Positions 1 to 12,978 of a DNA stretch of 64,000 bases are shown one piece after another (positions within the stretch are counted from its first letter, which is position 1; every line of letters begins with the position of its first letter). The position numbers and the translations under genes were made by a program. The DNA is taken from positions 178,855,366-178,919,365 of the forward strand of contig NC_133769.1 of the NCBI RefSeq assembly GCF_003597395.2, read 5' to 3'. This DNA comes from Chelonoidis abingdonii (Eukaryota > Chordata > Testudines > Testudinidae). The notes under the pieces were generated by a model that saw only the letters and a program-made list of their open reading frames with translations, made no database searches and had not been told where the DNA came from.

Positions 1-861
1 GGAGTAGAGGGCGGGCCCAGGTTCCCCCCCAAACCTCCCAACTCCTGATCAGACACAGGAGGAGCTAACCCAGACTGTGGGTTCCACCAGAGGGGAAGAT
101 CACTGAGGTGAACAAATCTGCCAATAAGCGCAGGACCCACCAAGGTAGAGGAGGAACTTTGTCACAGAGACAGAACTTCTCTGCAACTGGCCCATGATTC
201 TGGAACTAGCTTCCAGAAGCAGAATACATTTTCCCACTTCTTAGGATCCAATTTATTATAACCATTCATATTCTAACTTACACCAAAATAATCTTCCCCT
301 GCTCCACAATATCTTCAGTCCTTTGCTGGGCTAAACAGTTCTTTCCAAGCACTCAGGTCCTGCTACATGAGATTTCCTAAAGACACTCTGCTTGAGGTTT
401 CTGCTCCAGTCCCTCACTTCAGGTAGCTTGAGCCAGGTTTTTTCACCTTGCTGGTATGGTGAGTCCCTTCTCCAGCCCTCTTTGACCTTGGGTCCCTTCT
501 GGAACCTCTGCGGGATCCTTCCATAAGTCTCTGTTCTCGGTTACCCTTGTATTAGGGCTTCACTCCCAGCTTGCTTGCTCTTTGTTCCCCAGATTCCTCT
601 GAGCAGGGGAGCTCAGGCACACTTGAGAGTTTTCTGGAAAGCGCCCCCCCCTCCAACTCTTCTTAATCTTTGATCTCTTTCTCTCTCTCTCTCTCTCTCT
701 CTGATGGCGTAGGCTCACCCTTCTAGGAAGCCATGCCCTTGGGTTACCATCATGTGATGATCGAGCCCATGACCAGGTCCAACTGCATCACCCGTGACTG
801 GATGACAAGGCATGGGTAAAGCTGAGCCCAATCTCTTAAAGGATCAGCCCATCTTGTGACA
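1..861 (+). mobile_element. 3' end of an LTR retrotransposon (internal tail, polypurine tract, LTR)
   Basis: A purine-rich tract (about 142-156, AAGGTAGAGGAGGAA) lies immediately before TGTCACAG at 160, and a matching inverted end TGTGACA closes at 861. That is the layout expected for polypurine tract plus 3' LTR (about 702 bp, TGTCACA...TGTGACA). A (CT)n run lies inside the LTR at about 678-702. No coding capacity is visible in the 141 bases of internal sequence. Family (gypsy-like or ERV-like) is not assigned, and the 5' part lies before the window, so the target duplication cannot be checked. Confidence 0.5.
675..702. repeat. (CT)n microsatellite
   Basis: About 14 nearly perfect CT dinucleotides. 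It lies inside the putative LTR. Confidence 0.9.
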
Positions 862-3800
862 ACTGCTGTGATGCTCACAGACTATGTGCCAGATAATACC
901 AAGGCTCCGAAGCCTCACTCAACAATGACAAATGCATAGCTGGAATTGAGTTTGACTCACCTGTGTGTTAGAATTGTTAAAATAGACGTTAAGTGATAAG
1001 AATGTGTAGACTATTTAGACTTTATGAAATGCTTGAATATGACTGCGTGCATTAATCTCACTTATAATATCTGTATTGTAAGTTAAAAGGTAATAATTAA
1101 ATGTTTGTAACTATAAAAGTGTTTGCTCTAAAACTGTAGACCTCCACTGTCAGGAGAGAAGCATTACCAAGTATGGAAGTACAAGTTTGCCACACCAGGT
1201 ATCCCCTTCTGCCCAACAAAAAAAGACCTAAAGACACCAGACAAACCATTGTGGGACATCAGTGAATAAAAGACTTTCATTAGTTCTCCCACCACCACCA
1301 CCACACATGAAGAGGAGATGTGCAGAAATCCTTGTTCCATCAGACTGAGCTCTGGAGGAAAGGGATACAAATCCCTATAAAGAAAATTTATCACATTTAT
1401 CACTATGCTGCTTGGAATTTGGAGAGGGCAATATTTCTGAGCATAAGCAAGGGATCCCAAAGCTGTTTAGCTTGAATTAGCCCCAAAGGACATACAAAGC
1501 TTGCGCATTAAAGCAGATTCTATTACTTTTTGAAACCTCAGACAGTCCTAGGTTTACCTGCTATAACCTTGTAAACAACTCTCATTTCTTTTTCCTAGTT
1601 AATACATCTTTAGTACTCTTATTACAGGATTGGCTACAAGCATTGTCTTTGGTGAGAGATGTAAGGTACAATTGACCTGGGGTGACTGCCTGGTCCTTTG
1701 GGACTGGGAGTAACGTGAATAATATTGTGGATTTTTGGTGTAAAGGACCACCTATCACAAAGGCAGGCTCATCTAGGTGGCAGGATAGATGTCTGGAGGG
1801 CCCAAGGGGATAGTCTGTCACTCCATGGAAAAGCTGTTATGGTGCTTTAGGAGTTCACACTTGTTACTTGGTTCATGAAATTGCATTATAGAACATACCA
1901 CTAGTCTGGGGTTTGTACCCTGTTCTGGTGATAGTGTGCCCTGACATTGGCACTCATGGTCATGAGCTACTCTAGACAGCTTCACATCTACAAACCTCAG
2001 TGTGTTCAGAACTAAATGCATTTCTTCAATCTAACTTTCCCTTGGTATCCTTGCCAAAATAATACTTTTCTTTAGATAACAAAAAAGAACCTCCCTCCCA
2101 TTATCCTCTCAAGCCAGAGATGTAGGATTGTTCTGTTTCAGCCAGATATAAGTGAAAATGGACAAGTTGGCAAGTCTCTGACAGATGTTGTATGCACTGC
2201 ATTCAGCAGGGACCACTGCTTCATGTTCTCTGATCTTATCCAAAATTACCTCTAGATAGGTTGCTTGGTTTGTGTTTCACAGAAATAAATCAGTGGCTCT
2301 TTGGTGCCCACCACTCTGGAATCTTGTATATTGGGGTATTTAAACTCTAGGGAATGTGACGGAGTGAACTTGGGGTTAACAGCTTCTGCTACTGGCGCTC
2401 ATTTGTAAGCAATGGAAAAATCCTGACTCTTCCTCCATATTGGAATGTGTCCAACAGCCCTGGAACCTTGTGACTCTGTGCAGATCAGCACAGTTATAAT
2501 CTGAGAAGGCGTACGTGTTTGTGCATGTGGTGTTCTCTGCCAAATTATTTTAACAAAAACAAAATAAGATTGTAAACTAGAATGTTCCCTCAAGAGAAAA
2601 GTTGATGAACTTATTCTTTTCCTTTATTTTCTTTCTTTTGTTTCTTTTTTTTCTGGTTGTATTCATTACCTGCTTAAGTGTCACGTCACCACTTTATATT
2701 ACTGTAGGAAAATAACACTCTTACTGTATTTTGTCAGCTTCATTCATGAAGCTTTCTATTATTTTACAGCAATAAAAATAAAATCAATGATAGAATCTCC
2801 ACTCCCAAATAACAAAGTGAGATGCAGAGATTTGCTTGTGTTGGCTTTAAGTATGATGAGTGTAATCTAAGAAGATTAGCTACATTAACTAATTAAACAG
2901 GAGCTCCCTGGTATCTAAGAAGTTTGTGAGACCTTGTTTTGCCCAGCCTGGGCCTTTCTTTTCTGCCATTTTTTCTTTGGGCCCTTTCATTCCTGAGCAG
3001 CCAGTGACAAATTGTTCTGAGGATGCATGGATGTTACTTGATAACCTGCTTCTGGATTTGTGATGGATGGAATGTCTGTAGAACCAAGTAGATGACACTG
3101 GAATTCTCCCTCTCCTGTGCCCTGTTAGTTCACCTGAGCTATATTTATTCAAAGGGCATGTAGTGGTTTACAGACAATATAAATGGGAGGGTCACTGCTC
3201 CAAATAACATATAGTCTAACTCAGATCAGTCCTGTGCAGGGGACAGCTGTTCAGGTCTGAAAAGGTGCGGATGTAATCACAGAGGAGATGAACGTAGGAA
3301 AGCCTCTAGATAAGTTGGTTTGAGGAAAGATTTGTAAGAAGACAGGGTGCTGGGAAGTGGGAGGCTGTTCCAACTGAAGCAGGGAAGGGCCTGAAAAGAA
3401 GCCTGTAGCCAAGAGTGGGGGAAGGAGTTTTAACTTTTGGAACTAGACTTCTCCATCCAATGTTCTCATTTGTAAAATGCCAGCATTTCCAGAACTTTGT
3501 TTAAGGCATTAGGAGCAACTCTTCCAATGGCCAAGCTTCTATTTCAGTTGTGAGAATTATTCTCATGGCCAGAGAAACAGTCATCACCTCTATGTTCGCA
3601 CTTCCAGATCCAAACATGTCCTTGCAGCAGCTCCCTCCTCTTTCTGTGCAGCCTGGGACTTTACAGCCTGGGAGTTACCATCTGGGCATGCCCTAAAGCA
3701 AATCTTCCCAGGCAGATCCTCCTCCTGACTCATTCCACTCCAGCAAGCACAGCACCTGCTTATTGGCTGTTAAGAGAGAGCTAGGAGCCCCTACAATTGC

Positions 3801-6800
3801 TGGCTGGGAAATCCCTGCTGAAAGAAAAGGCCTGCACTTTCCTCTCTACAGCGGCCTTTTCTGATCAAACTTTATTCCAAGAATGGAGAGAGGTTCTGTT
3901 GCTGCTCATCTGGGCTTGTCTCATGACTGTGTAGAGTCCAACTAGAAAGAGCCAGTTTCCTGAAGGCTCTCACACACGCCAGTAATGATCTCAGACTCGC
4001 ATAACTCCTCCAAAAACAGGGCCTGATGCTCTCTCATAGTAACCAAACCCCCATAACAAACCTACATCCCTTGTCTCAATGGCTGCCTAGCTCACCTGAT
4101 CCCCCATGACAAGCTCTGTATGTTCTAAGGTACCAACCCTTTCCATCTCAGTATTTGACAAGTTTTCAGTCCTCTTTCAAGGGGGTCAACCCTTCTACTC
4201 CCCTCCCCATCCCTGTGGCAAACACACTGCTCCCTCTCCCCCTTCTCAGCTAGATTCAATATTCCAAAACCTCACTTTTGTACAGGATAGAGGAACAGCA
4301 GGCCAATCTAAAGATCCCATGGCCTGAGACCCTCCCTGAGGATATGAATTGCAAGAGAATACGGAATAGCCAAAGGTTCCTGTGTGTTCCAATGATTGAG
4401 AGAAAGCTTGGGCCTGATTCTCTGTCCATTTGTACATTGTAACTTCATTGAATTGAATGGAGTGCCAAAAACAATGTAAAGGAATAATGATTCAACCTCC
4501 TTGCCTGTAGCCTCTGTGTGCACACCTGAACTGTATAGCTTTTGTGATATATTCCAAACTGTTCAAAGCCTAGCCAAGGGGATTGTTTAAAACAACGTTA
4601 ACATTATTTATTAATTTTGTTTCTATAGACCAATCACCTTCTCCCCCTAAAACAAGTAACCCATATCTTGGATTGGTGTGTGCTAACCATTGCACAAGAT
4701 ATTAATTTTGATGCCTATGATATGTGCATCTCTTTGAGGCTTTTCCTAGCACATTACAGTCTCTCTTGGAGCTAAATTCTGCCCTGGTGTAAGAGGGTCA
4801 CAGGCAGACTTGGTTGCTCAACTAACTTGGGCATATAGTATTAAGGCCTTTATGTGCCACGAGCAAGACCTTGAAATGAATCTCTTTTCTTACTGGCAAC
4901 TGGTGCAGCTCATAGTGTGGGCACTTGCTCCTCTGCCAAGACACTCACAGTATATTTCATCTTATGATAATGCACCGTCCTTTTCGTACCTAATAATTTG
5001 GCCTTTTGGACTCGGTCACCAGACATGCTCATTGTTCTGCCAAATGGCCGCATTCGAAGCCAGTTGTTGAAGTGGAATATAAGATTTACAAAGGCACAGC
5101 TGCACTGGGCAGTATCATAAAGTGCTGCAGAATTCCCCAGCGAAAGGCTAATTGGAAGGATTGGTAACAGATATGGCTACAGTGAGAAGTGATCGTGCAA
5201 GCTGCCTTTCTGAAAATTCTCCAAGACTCACGCCAGAATCGTTGGATGAGCTGACAAGGCTGCTTCATCATAGATACCCAAACAGCTGCAGGGTCAAGAG
5301 CAAAATGCTAGACTCTGGAATCAATGAGTCCTTATGCAAACACTCAAGAAAGACATGCCAACCAATAGATTTGCAGGGCAGTGTGCAATAGCTTGTTATC
5401 AAATGCCCCCTGGCAGTGAGGACTGAGACATCTGCAATTCCTGACCCATTTCCCTGCTGGCTTGATAACTAGCTAATTGGTCACCCAATGGGGAAGCAAA
5501 ATAGAGAGAGAGGCACCAAATCACAATGAGCAAGAGATGCTGAAGCATGAAGAGGCACCTAGAAAGAAATTGAAGGGAAATGCATACACAGGTTGTCTTG
5601 TATACTGTTATTATTTAAGCATCACACTCTCTGGGTTGCTGCTGGACCTGTGTGAAAAATTTTGCCATGTCATCTGTGAATTTTTATCTTGCTTTTATTT
5701 TGCATGCATTTGCATCTTCTATTGTATGCTTGAAGTTTCAAGTTAAAATGAACCTAAAAGTACATATCAAAACCCACCAAAGCTGCCAAGTTTTCCTTAG
5801 TTTTCATCTGAAACCAGAAAGCTCTCCTTAGCATCCCCTCCTCTGGTCTCAGCAGAGAGGGAAGATCCCCACAGTTCTGGTCTCCAGAGCAGCCTTTGCA
5901 ACAGGATCTCTGTTCTGCAGGATTCAGCTCTTCCTAATGGCCCTGAGCTCCCTTCCTTTTTCTTTTGAGGCAGGAGATGACCAATGGTCCTCACTTTCCT
6001 CAACCCAGACTCCAGGATCAGACAAGATGCCTTTTAGGTTCCTAATATGCTTTGGGGCCAGCCAGCATCTTGACGTGTCTCTGTAACCTGCAAGTCTCTA
6101 GCTATTATGGCTACAATTGATTTAGGAGTCTACATATGGATTTAACAGTGTAACTTTAGGCACTGGGTTTTAAAATTTACACTGCTAAATCCATGCGTAG
6201 ACACTTAAATGGTATGTGTGTGTGTGTTCAGCATTTCTGAAAACTCAAGCTACCTATATTTAAGTCAGCATGTTTTAATATCAGGCAACTTATATTGAGC
6301 TGTATAGATCTGGATTTAAAAAGCTAACTTTAGGCATCCAGATTTGAAAATTTAGCCTATATGCTGTGTCAAGGAATCTTGTAAGGAGTCTAGATGAAGT
6401 CTGAGAAAGAGTTTATGAAGTAATGATTCCTGCAGAAAACAATGTCTGCCTGTGTCTTTCCAAGGACCCAGACTTCTTCTGAATTCATAATACATTCCTG
6501 CCTTGCAGAGCAGCTGTGACACTAAATTCATTAAGTTTGTAAAGTGCTTTGAGAGCCTCAACTGGAATGTGCCAGAGAAGTAAAAGGTATTCCTAATTAT
6601 GACTAGTATTATTTTATTACATTGGGCATTTTTTTCAAAGATAGAATCTAGTCTATGATTAGTAATAAATAGCACTTAGGCCCAATTCAGGAAAGCATTT
6701 AAGTACAGTATGTGCTTAAGTGCTTTCCTGGGTAGGGATGGACTTAAATTCATGCTTAAGTGTTTTCCTCAATGAGGCCCTTGTCTAGGACACTGAAGCT

Positions 6801-8463
6801 TATTTTATTGAGAAGGGGAATGTTGGCCAAGTCTAGTGCTGTTTGAATAATATTGTCAAATAGTTTATTTGACCACTTTCTTCTGTAAATTCTCAAATAA
6901 ATCATTCACAAATATTTTTCTTCATGATTTGGCTAACTACATATGGTTGAACAATATTTATCAAACAAATTACTCACACATTTTCCCATCAGTCAGCAAT
7001 AACATATTCCAATTTTTTTTTTAAATATACTATCTGGCCAGCTCTAGCCAGGACAAATTAACATAATGCCTATTCTCTTTATCAAATGCCAAGATGACCT
7101 TATCATGGACAGCTCAATAGAGACAGGTTTTAGTGTGTATTATATAATGGGAAAGCTGAGCTTTTCACAATTCTTTGTGAACTGTCTGCTGTTCCCCATA
7201 CTTCTGTTCAGCTACTGAGATCAGAATGACAACAGGGGCATGCATTTTTCATCCAAATGGATACCAAGCATCTTACAAAACTGATTGCAGAGTGTACAAT
7301 ATGTAGGAATCATGCCATCCACCACTGAAATGCAGCAACTTCTGGGGTAGAACATTGAAGCTGTTTAATATTGCATGGCAAGACAACAACAGTTTAGGAC
7401 AAGAAGTGAAGACTACTGTACTCAACTGAAATTACAAGGGGAACCAGAGGAAGCATGCAATCAAGTAAAATGGAATTTGGTCAGTACAGTGGGGGGTCAT
7501 TCCTCCAGCTCTTGAGAAAAATGCCAAAGGATGTTTAATGATCATGCATGGTCAAGACCAAGACGGCACTTCTGCCTGTAATGTATCTCCCTGTACAATG
7601 TTAGGGCACTGGTTCAGTATGGAGTCAGGGTGAAGAGTGGCAACTAATGAATTGCCATCTTCACTTCCTACTGCACCGTGGATTTGGTGCAGATGTCTAT
7701 GCAAATAAAGACTTTACTCACAATCTAAGCCTGGTAGGGCTGCTGGAAAATACAATTCCCATTCCATGAAAAATGTCATGTTTTTAAAAAAAAGTTATCC
7801 AGAACAAGAGCAAAATATAAAAAACCCCACAAAACCAACAACAACAAAAAGGACATTTTTCACATGAACAATTTCCAAGAAAAATTGAGTTTTAGAAGAA
7901 CTTAAACAGAATTTTTGAGCTGTCTGGCTGGAAGGCTCTTTTCAGTTTCATGGGCTCTCAGCTTCTGCAGCCCCAAACCTTCGGGGTGGGGGATGAAGGA
8001 GCGGGTAAGGGCCAGGGAGCCATCCTGCAGAAAAGCTTTTGTCAGTTTCACTGGCAGAAAGTGAACTGGACAGGAACTTCCCAGACAGGCAGCTGCTGAG
8101 CTGTCATTTGGAGCTTTCCGATGGAAAATTGAATTTTTTGGCAAAACTGAAACTTTCCTGCAGAAAATTTTGGTTTTGCAACAAGGGCATCTTTTGTTGG
8201 AAAATCATTTTGATAAGAGAAATGTGACCAGCTCTATAAGATTTGTGCTGAGGTAACAAACTAGGGGGAAACTTAGTTAGAGCCATAGTCCCTTCAATTT
8301 GTTTTGGTTCCCTCCATGAACTACTACAGACAGGGATTTGCTGGGGAAGGGGGAGTGAGTGGTTTGTGTATATGGGGGGGGGAGGGTTCTTGTTTCACTG
8401 ATGGTGAATGAGTGCTGTTTTTGCTGTATGGGAATAAATGGGGCTTGGTTTAAGGTGTATATA
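862..8463. other. Intergenic stretch without a supported gene
   Basis: AT-rich DNA without a recognisable exon on either strand. In other vertebrates CD2 lies upstream of PTGFRN (established synteny), but I see no CD2-like Ig exon here. A partly palindromic old MITE-like piece lies at 6680-6783 (listed separately). An AT-rich block at about 7845-8238, ending in GACCAGCTCT, looks like an old unclassified repeat. The short open frames are of chance length. Confidence 0.6.
6680..6783. repeat. Old palindromic MITE-like fragment
   Basis: Begins GGCCCAATTCAGGAAAGC and ends TTTTCCTCAATGAGGCCC, with the internal words GTGCTTAAGTG and ATGCTTAAGTG in an inverted arrangement. Similar fragments occur at 11410-11535 and 46055-46135. 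I read these as decayed copies of self-complementary MITE families, not as genes. Confidence 0.45.
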
Positions 8464-8725
8464 TGCAATACTGCCAACCCCATTCATTCAAAAATCATGA
8501 GTCAGACCACAGCAAGTCATGTGACTGGTTTACAAATCATGCAACTTTAAAAAAAAATGTTGGGTTCTTTTTATTTGCTTTCTGAGGCCCAGATCCTCAA
8601 TGGGAATTAGGTGCCTAAATATCTTTGAGGACCTGGACCTGAGCCTTTAGAGATAATTTGGGTCATGTTTTCAAACTTTTCTCCACAACCAGGAGGGCTA
8701 AACACTTACTTACTCACTTGATCAC
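8464..8725. repeat. Unclassified old interspersed repeat, split by a 54-bp MITE
   Basis: The phrases AAAAATCATGAGTCAG and AACCAGGAGGGCTA are words I associate with a common reptile repeat (memory, uncertain). The sequence is interrupted at 8586-8639 by a tiny palindromic insertion; removing it rejoins TTTGCTTTC to GCCTTTAG. The class of the host repeat is unknown. Confidence 0.35.
8586..8639. mobile_element. 54-bp palindromic Harbinger-type MITE
   Basis: The terminal inverted repeats GGCCCAGATCCTCAA and the complement of TTTGAGGACCTGGACC pair over about 15 bp. The element is flanked by a direct repeat TGA at 8583-8585 and 8640-8642, matching the 3-bp target duplication of PIF/Harbinger-type elements. 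It is almost nothing but the two ends. Confidence 0.6.
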
Positions 8726-9305
8726 TTGACTCCAAAAACGTTCAGTGTCACATGTTTGAGTGAGTAGAGACAGTGAGTTTGTTTCAGATTCCAGGGTATG
8801 TGCATAGAGGCTTTTGAGAGATTGCTTAGGGCTTGGGAGCAAGGTTGCCAAGTGTCATGCATCTCACAGGATGCTCATAGCTACAGGTGCCCCTCCCCTT
8901 GGATTCTCATGCATCCAGCTGGGAGGCAACAGGTATTCCCTAGGAGTTGTTCCTTCCTGTTATTGGTAGGCACTGTGGTGCCTGCTGAGCAGGTGGCTAT
9001 GTGTCTTTCTGTCTCTCTGGTCTCTGTTTCCGCTCGGAGTTGGTAGTCACCATAAAGCAGCTGCCAGAAGCAAGCTGAGCAGAGCAGATGCAGCAAGACA
9101 AAAGGCCAGGCAAGGGGCTTCCCTGCCCAAGGCTCTTTCCCTCCTTCTTCTGCATTCCCACTAACATTATGAACTTCCCTTCCCCAAGTTAGGGTTGCTG
9201 GGTGCTAATGTGCATGGGCCCTTCTGCCACCTGCTTCTAGGGAGTGTTGAGCTTCCACTCATACTTGCTCCCAATACTCCAGGTGAGTTTGTTACGTATC
9301 TACAC

Positions 9306-9645
9306 CAGTGGTGGGCATCCTGCAGCCCGCAGGACACACACGGCCTGTCAGGGTAATCTGCTGGCGGGCCATGAGACAGTTTGTTTACACTGACCATCTG
9401 CAGGCACAGTTGCCCACAGCTCTCAGTGGCTGTGGTTTGCTGTTCCTGGCCAATAGGAGCTGCAGGAAGCAGCGGCCAGCATGTCTCTGTGGCCTGCGCT
9501 GCTTCTCGCAGCTCCCATTGGCCAGGAATGGCAAACCTTGGCCACTGGGAGCTGTGGAGAGCCATGCAAATGTAAACAAATGGTCTCTTGGCCCACCAGC
9601 GGATTACCGATGGGCCATGTGTGGTCCGCAGGTTGCCCACCACTG
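9306..9645. mobile_element. hAT-type palindromic MITE
   Basis: Starts CAGTGGTGGGC and ends GCCCACCACTG, with an 8-bp target duplication ATCTACAC (9298-9305) against ATCTAGAC (9646-9653). The whole 340 bp folds back on itself: GGCCAATAGGAGCTGC in the left half is complementary to GCAGCTCCCATTGGCC in the right. It has no transposase. The open frames on both strands here are a by-product of its GC content. A relative with the same plan lies at 24563-24887. Confidence 0.88.
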
Positions 9646-9703
9646 ATCTAGACCATCTCTGCCCTCTACTACTTAGACAGGGAGAATAACTGACTCCTGT
9701 CCA

Positions 9704-10360
9704 CAGAGGTGAAAGTAAGCCGGTACAAGCTGGTACGGCATACCGGCAAGAGCCAGTACGCCATGCCAGACTGTACCGGCTTTTGCTGTGGGGATTTAAA
9801 GGGCTCTGGGCTCCCCGCCGCAGCTGGCAGCCCAGAGCCCTTTAACCCCCCCGCCTGCGGCTTCGGCGGCTGGGTTGGGGCCGGATTTAAAGGGCTCTGG
9901 GGTGCCACGGCTGCGGTCAGCCCAGAGTCCTTTAAACCCCCCACCGCAGCTGAGATTTAAAGGGATCAGAGCTCCCCGCCGCTGCGGGCAGCTCAGAGCC
10001 CTTTGAATCCTGGCTGCAGCTCTGGTGGCCAGGCTGTGGCCAGGATTTAAAGGGCTTGGAGCTCCCCTCAGCGGCAGGAGCTCTTGGCCCTTTAAATACC
10101 TGTCCCAGCCCCGCAAAGCTCAGGGTTCCCTGCGGCAGCCAGAGCCCTGGGCCCTTTAATTTGCCACTGAGCTCTGGGGTCCTCCCAGCTACCTCTGCAG
10201 CTGGGAGGCCCTGGTTGATTTAAAGGCCCTGAGTCTCCCAGCCACAGCTGGTACCCCAGGACCTTTAAATCTTGAGAGGCCATGCCCCTTCTGGATGAGG
10301 CCACACCCCCCTCAGGACTCCGGCAGTACCGGTAAGTCCTGTAAATTACTTTCACTCCTG
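9704..10360. mobile_element. hAT-type element carrying an array of GC-rich hairpins
   Basis: Ends are CAGAGGTGAAAGTAA and the complement of TTACTTTCACTCCTG, flanked by a perfect 8-bp duplication CCTGTCCA (9696-9703 and 10361-10368). The inside is a series of about five units, each opening with GATTTAAAGG and closing with a complementary CCTTTAAAT-like block around a GC-rich loop (near 9794-9844, 9891-9942, 9954-10006, 10044-10098 and 10217-10268). No transposase is present. The open frames here are products of the repeat. Confidence 0.8.
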
Positions 10361-10613
10361 CCTGTCCACGAGAAATATCAGGCATGGGGCTTTACCAAAC
10401 TTGGCAATTGTGGAGTGGTGTGAATGTGGAGTGCGTGCATGGTACTTCAGGATCACTGTGTGTGTATACATACTATAACCTAACCCTCAAGTCTGGACAC
10501 TTCCCTGTGATACGGTTATATAAAATGAGAGATGCCTTCAGCCCAATAATTACAGAGCACTCAGTGTTCAAAGAAATGTCAGTAAACTATTCTGCAACAG
10601 CATCAGTAAAAGA

Positions 10614-11000
10614 ATAATACAGTATCTAACCAACAACAACATAATGCATGAAAGTCAAATTGGATTCCTTCCTGAGAAACAAACCCCTGACTACATATTT
10701 ACTCTGCATGTCATAAACAAACATGTAGAAACAAACCAACCAGACAAATGGGAAAATATTTGCCTGCTTTATAGATATTTAAAAAACTTTTGATTCAGTC
10801 TGGCTTTCAGGACTGAACCTTAAGATGCTACAAAACGAAATCGGTGGGAAAATTTGACATAATTAAATCTATGTACCAATCCATCAAATGTGAGATAAAA
10901 ATAAACAAGCAACAAATCTTTCAAGCAATGAAGAAAAGTAAAACAGGGAACCTCAGCCATGCTCTTTGCAACTTATACATCAATGAATGATCAATCTCAT
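10614..11000 (+). pseudogene. Decayed reverse transcriptase fragment of a non-LTR retrotransposon
   Basis: In the forward frames I read pieces such as SQIGFLPEKQTPDYIFTLH, then KCEIKINKQQ-like residues, then NLSHALCNLYINE. These correspond in order to the RT fingers (IGF-P----D-IF-L), the IKI segment and the GxxLSPxLFNIYIN motif of LINE reverse transcriptases. Frame changes and stops interrupt it, and the catalytic YADD motif is absent. The clade is not certain; the layout is not typical CR1 and resembles R4/Dong- or L2-related RTs (inference). Confidence 0.6.
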
Positions 11001-12675
11001 GGAAACACATTCAAGGTTCCCACTAAACGCAAAGTTAAAGGATCTACATCTTCAATGTCTTTTACCTTTATGGAGTCATTAACACCTGTGCAAAATGAAT
11101 GCAATATACTAACAAATCAGAATGGGAATGTTTTTCACTTCCCTTGCACTGGTGTAAATGACTACACAAGGGATAGGGCAATTCTGAATTGGGCCTTTGC
11201 AGCTGGGCCTTATAATAAATGCCTTTGGAAGCTTCAGACTGGCTATTGAAGCATCACATGGAAAAGCTATTCAGGCCTCCTATGACTTAATGAAACCACA
11301 ACTCTGATAAAACTGCTAAAAGTATTCAACGGTAGAATTCAGGCTATGAATCAGTGTTCATCAGCTAGAGATGGAAAAGGAGACACAAAGCACAGTGAAA
11401 ACTGAGATTCTGATCCTGCAAATGCTGGCATACATGAGCATAATTTTATGTACATGGCTAATCTCATTGAAATCAGTGGGACTGCACATGCAAGTAAAGT
11501 TAAGCACATGGGCAAGTACTTGCAGGACTGATGCTTGAGAGAGGAAGGACTGTTAAACCAATGTGACAGAGGACAGTGGAGGTAGAGAGAGATTTTCTAG
11601 TCTATTTTCTGAATTACAAGAGCCTGCAAATTATCAGATTAAAGTAATTGATTGGGGGGAAAAACAGCATAACCCCCAGAGAAAGGAAAGCTACAGCAGA
11701 GCTAATCAGGTGTAGGCAGTAATGACAGATGAACATGGGATAAAATCAATATCGTGGTTAGCCTTTCTTCAGACAGATGTTTGTGGCTTCTGTCTTATTC
11801 ACACTTTGGAAGCACTGGTTTAGTCTGTCATGTCAATGAACCATTGTTCAATTGAACTGAAAAATTCTCTTACCCAGAAGCAAAGTCTGGAGCTCAACTC
11901 TGCCAACCAAATTCACTAAATGGCACTAAAAACCCAACAGAAATTGGACATGTACAGTTCTGCAAACAAATTCTACATGCGTGGAGGAACCCCAGGGATA
12001 CTGGTGGCAGGGCAGAAACAGCATAATTCATCTTCCTAATCAATTTACAAGAAGAATCCATCTTAGCCAATGCTCCTTCCACTGCAAAGCACTGGAGGAT
12101 TAAAAGCTAATCCAAACTAAAACAAAATCCATTCCTGTAATCACACCTGGGTCTCAACAATACTAACGTCCTGAGCAGAGAAGCAAACATTCTGGCATCA
12201 AACCAAAGAATACTCAAAACCTAAACCACCAGTTGATTGCACAAACCACTGGGAAGAAAAAAACAAACCCAACAAGCTAGACTGCTAAAGATCCTTGCAC
12301 AGTCAAACTTGCAAACCTGAGGCAGGCTCCTCTTACCAAACAATTGATAATCAGTAACCCAGGTGGGGATCAGGAGGCATAAAGCATAATTGGAAGAGAG
12401 ATGAGAAACAACTTGTACTGTGGCAAAGGAACTGAAACAGAAGATAGTGTCCAAAATACTAGAGTCCAAGAAATATTTCCTCAATCAGGTTTCCTCAATA
12501 ATTTAATAATTTAATTTTTCTTAATAATTTAACTAACCCAGGGAAAAATGAGACAGCAGAGATAGCATGACTAGACTGTAAAGAAGCCTGTCACTAAATC
12601 TGTGGGGAGCCATCAAGGTACTGATTGAACTCCCAAAAGACTGTAAAAGCTCATGGGGAGATGCTTGGTGTACAG
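11001..12675. other. Intergenic, MITE fragments only
   Basis: A fragment ending GAATTGGGCC near 11196 and a palindromic fragment at about 11410-11535 (CAAATGCTGGCATACATGAG... with a later complementary half) are the only structures I see. No exon is supported. Confidence 0.4.
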
Positions 12676-12978
12676 CAGAGGTTCTCAAACTTCAATGCAC
12701 CGCAACCTCCTTCTGACAACAAAAATTAGTACATGACCCAGAAGCAGAGACTGAAGCCTGAGCCTGCCTGAGCCCCTAGGACTGCAGCCCCAGGCAGGGG
12801 GCCTGTAACCTGAGCCCTGCTACCCAGGCTAAAGCCCTCAGGCTTCAGTTTCAGCCCCAGGCAGTGCAACTTGGGTATTGGTCGTGGGCCCCAGCAAGAC
12901 TAATGCCAGCCTTGGTGACCCCATTAAAATGAGGTCATGGCCCACTTTGGGGTCCCAACCCACAGTCTGAGAACCCTG
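12676..12978. mobile_element. hAT-type MITE (TTCTCAAA family)
   Basis: Begins CAGAGGTTCTCAAAC and ends with the inverted form GTCTGAGAACCCTG, the typical end of many vertebrate hAT MITEs. The flanking 8 bp are GTGTACAG and GTGTATGG (6 of 8 identical). Length 303 bp, no coding content. Confidence 0.75.

Noticed and set aside
9167..9643. 158-codon minus-strand and 112-codon plus-strand frames
   Set aside because: Both are readings of one palindromic hAT MITE.
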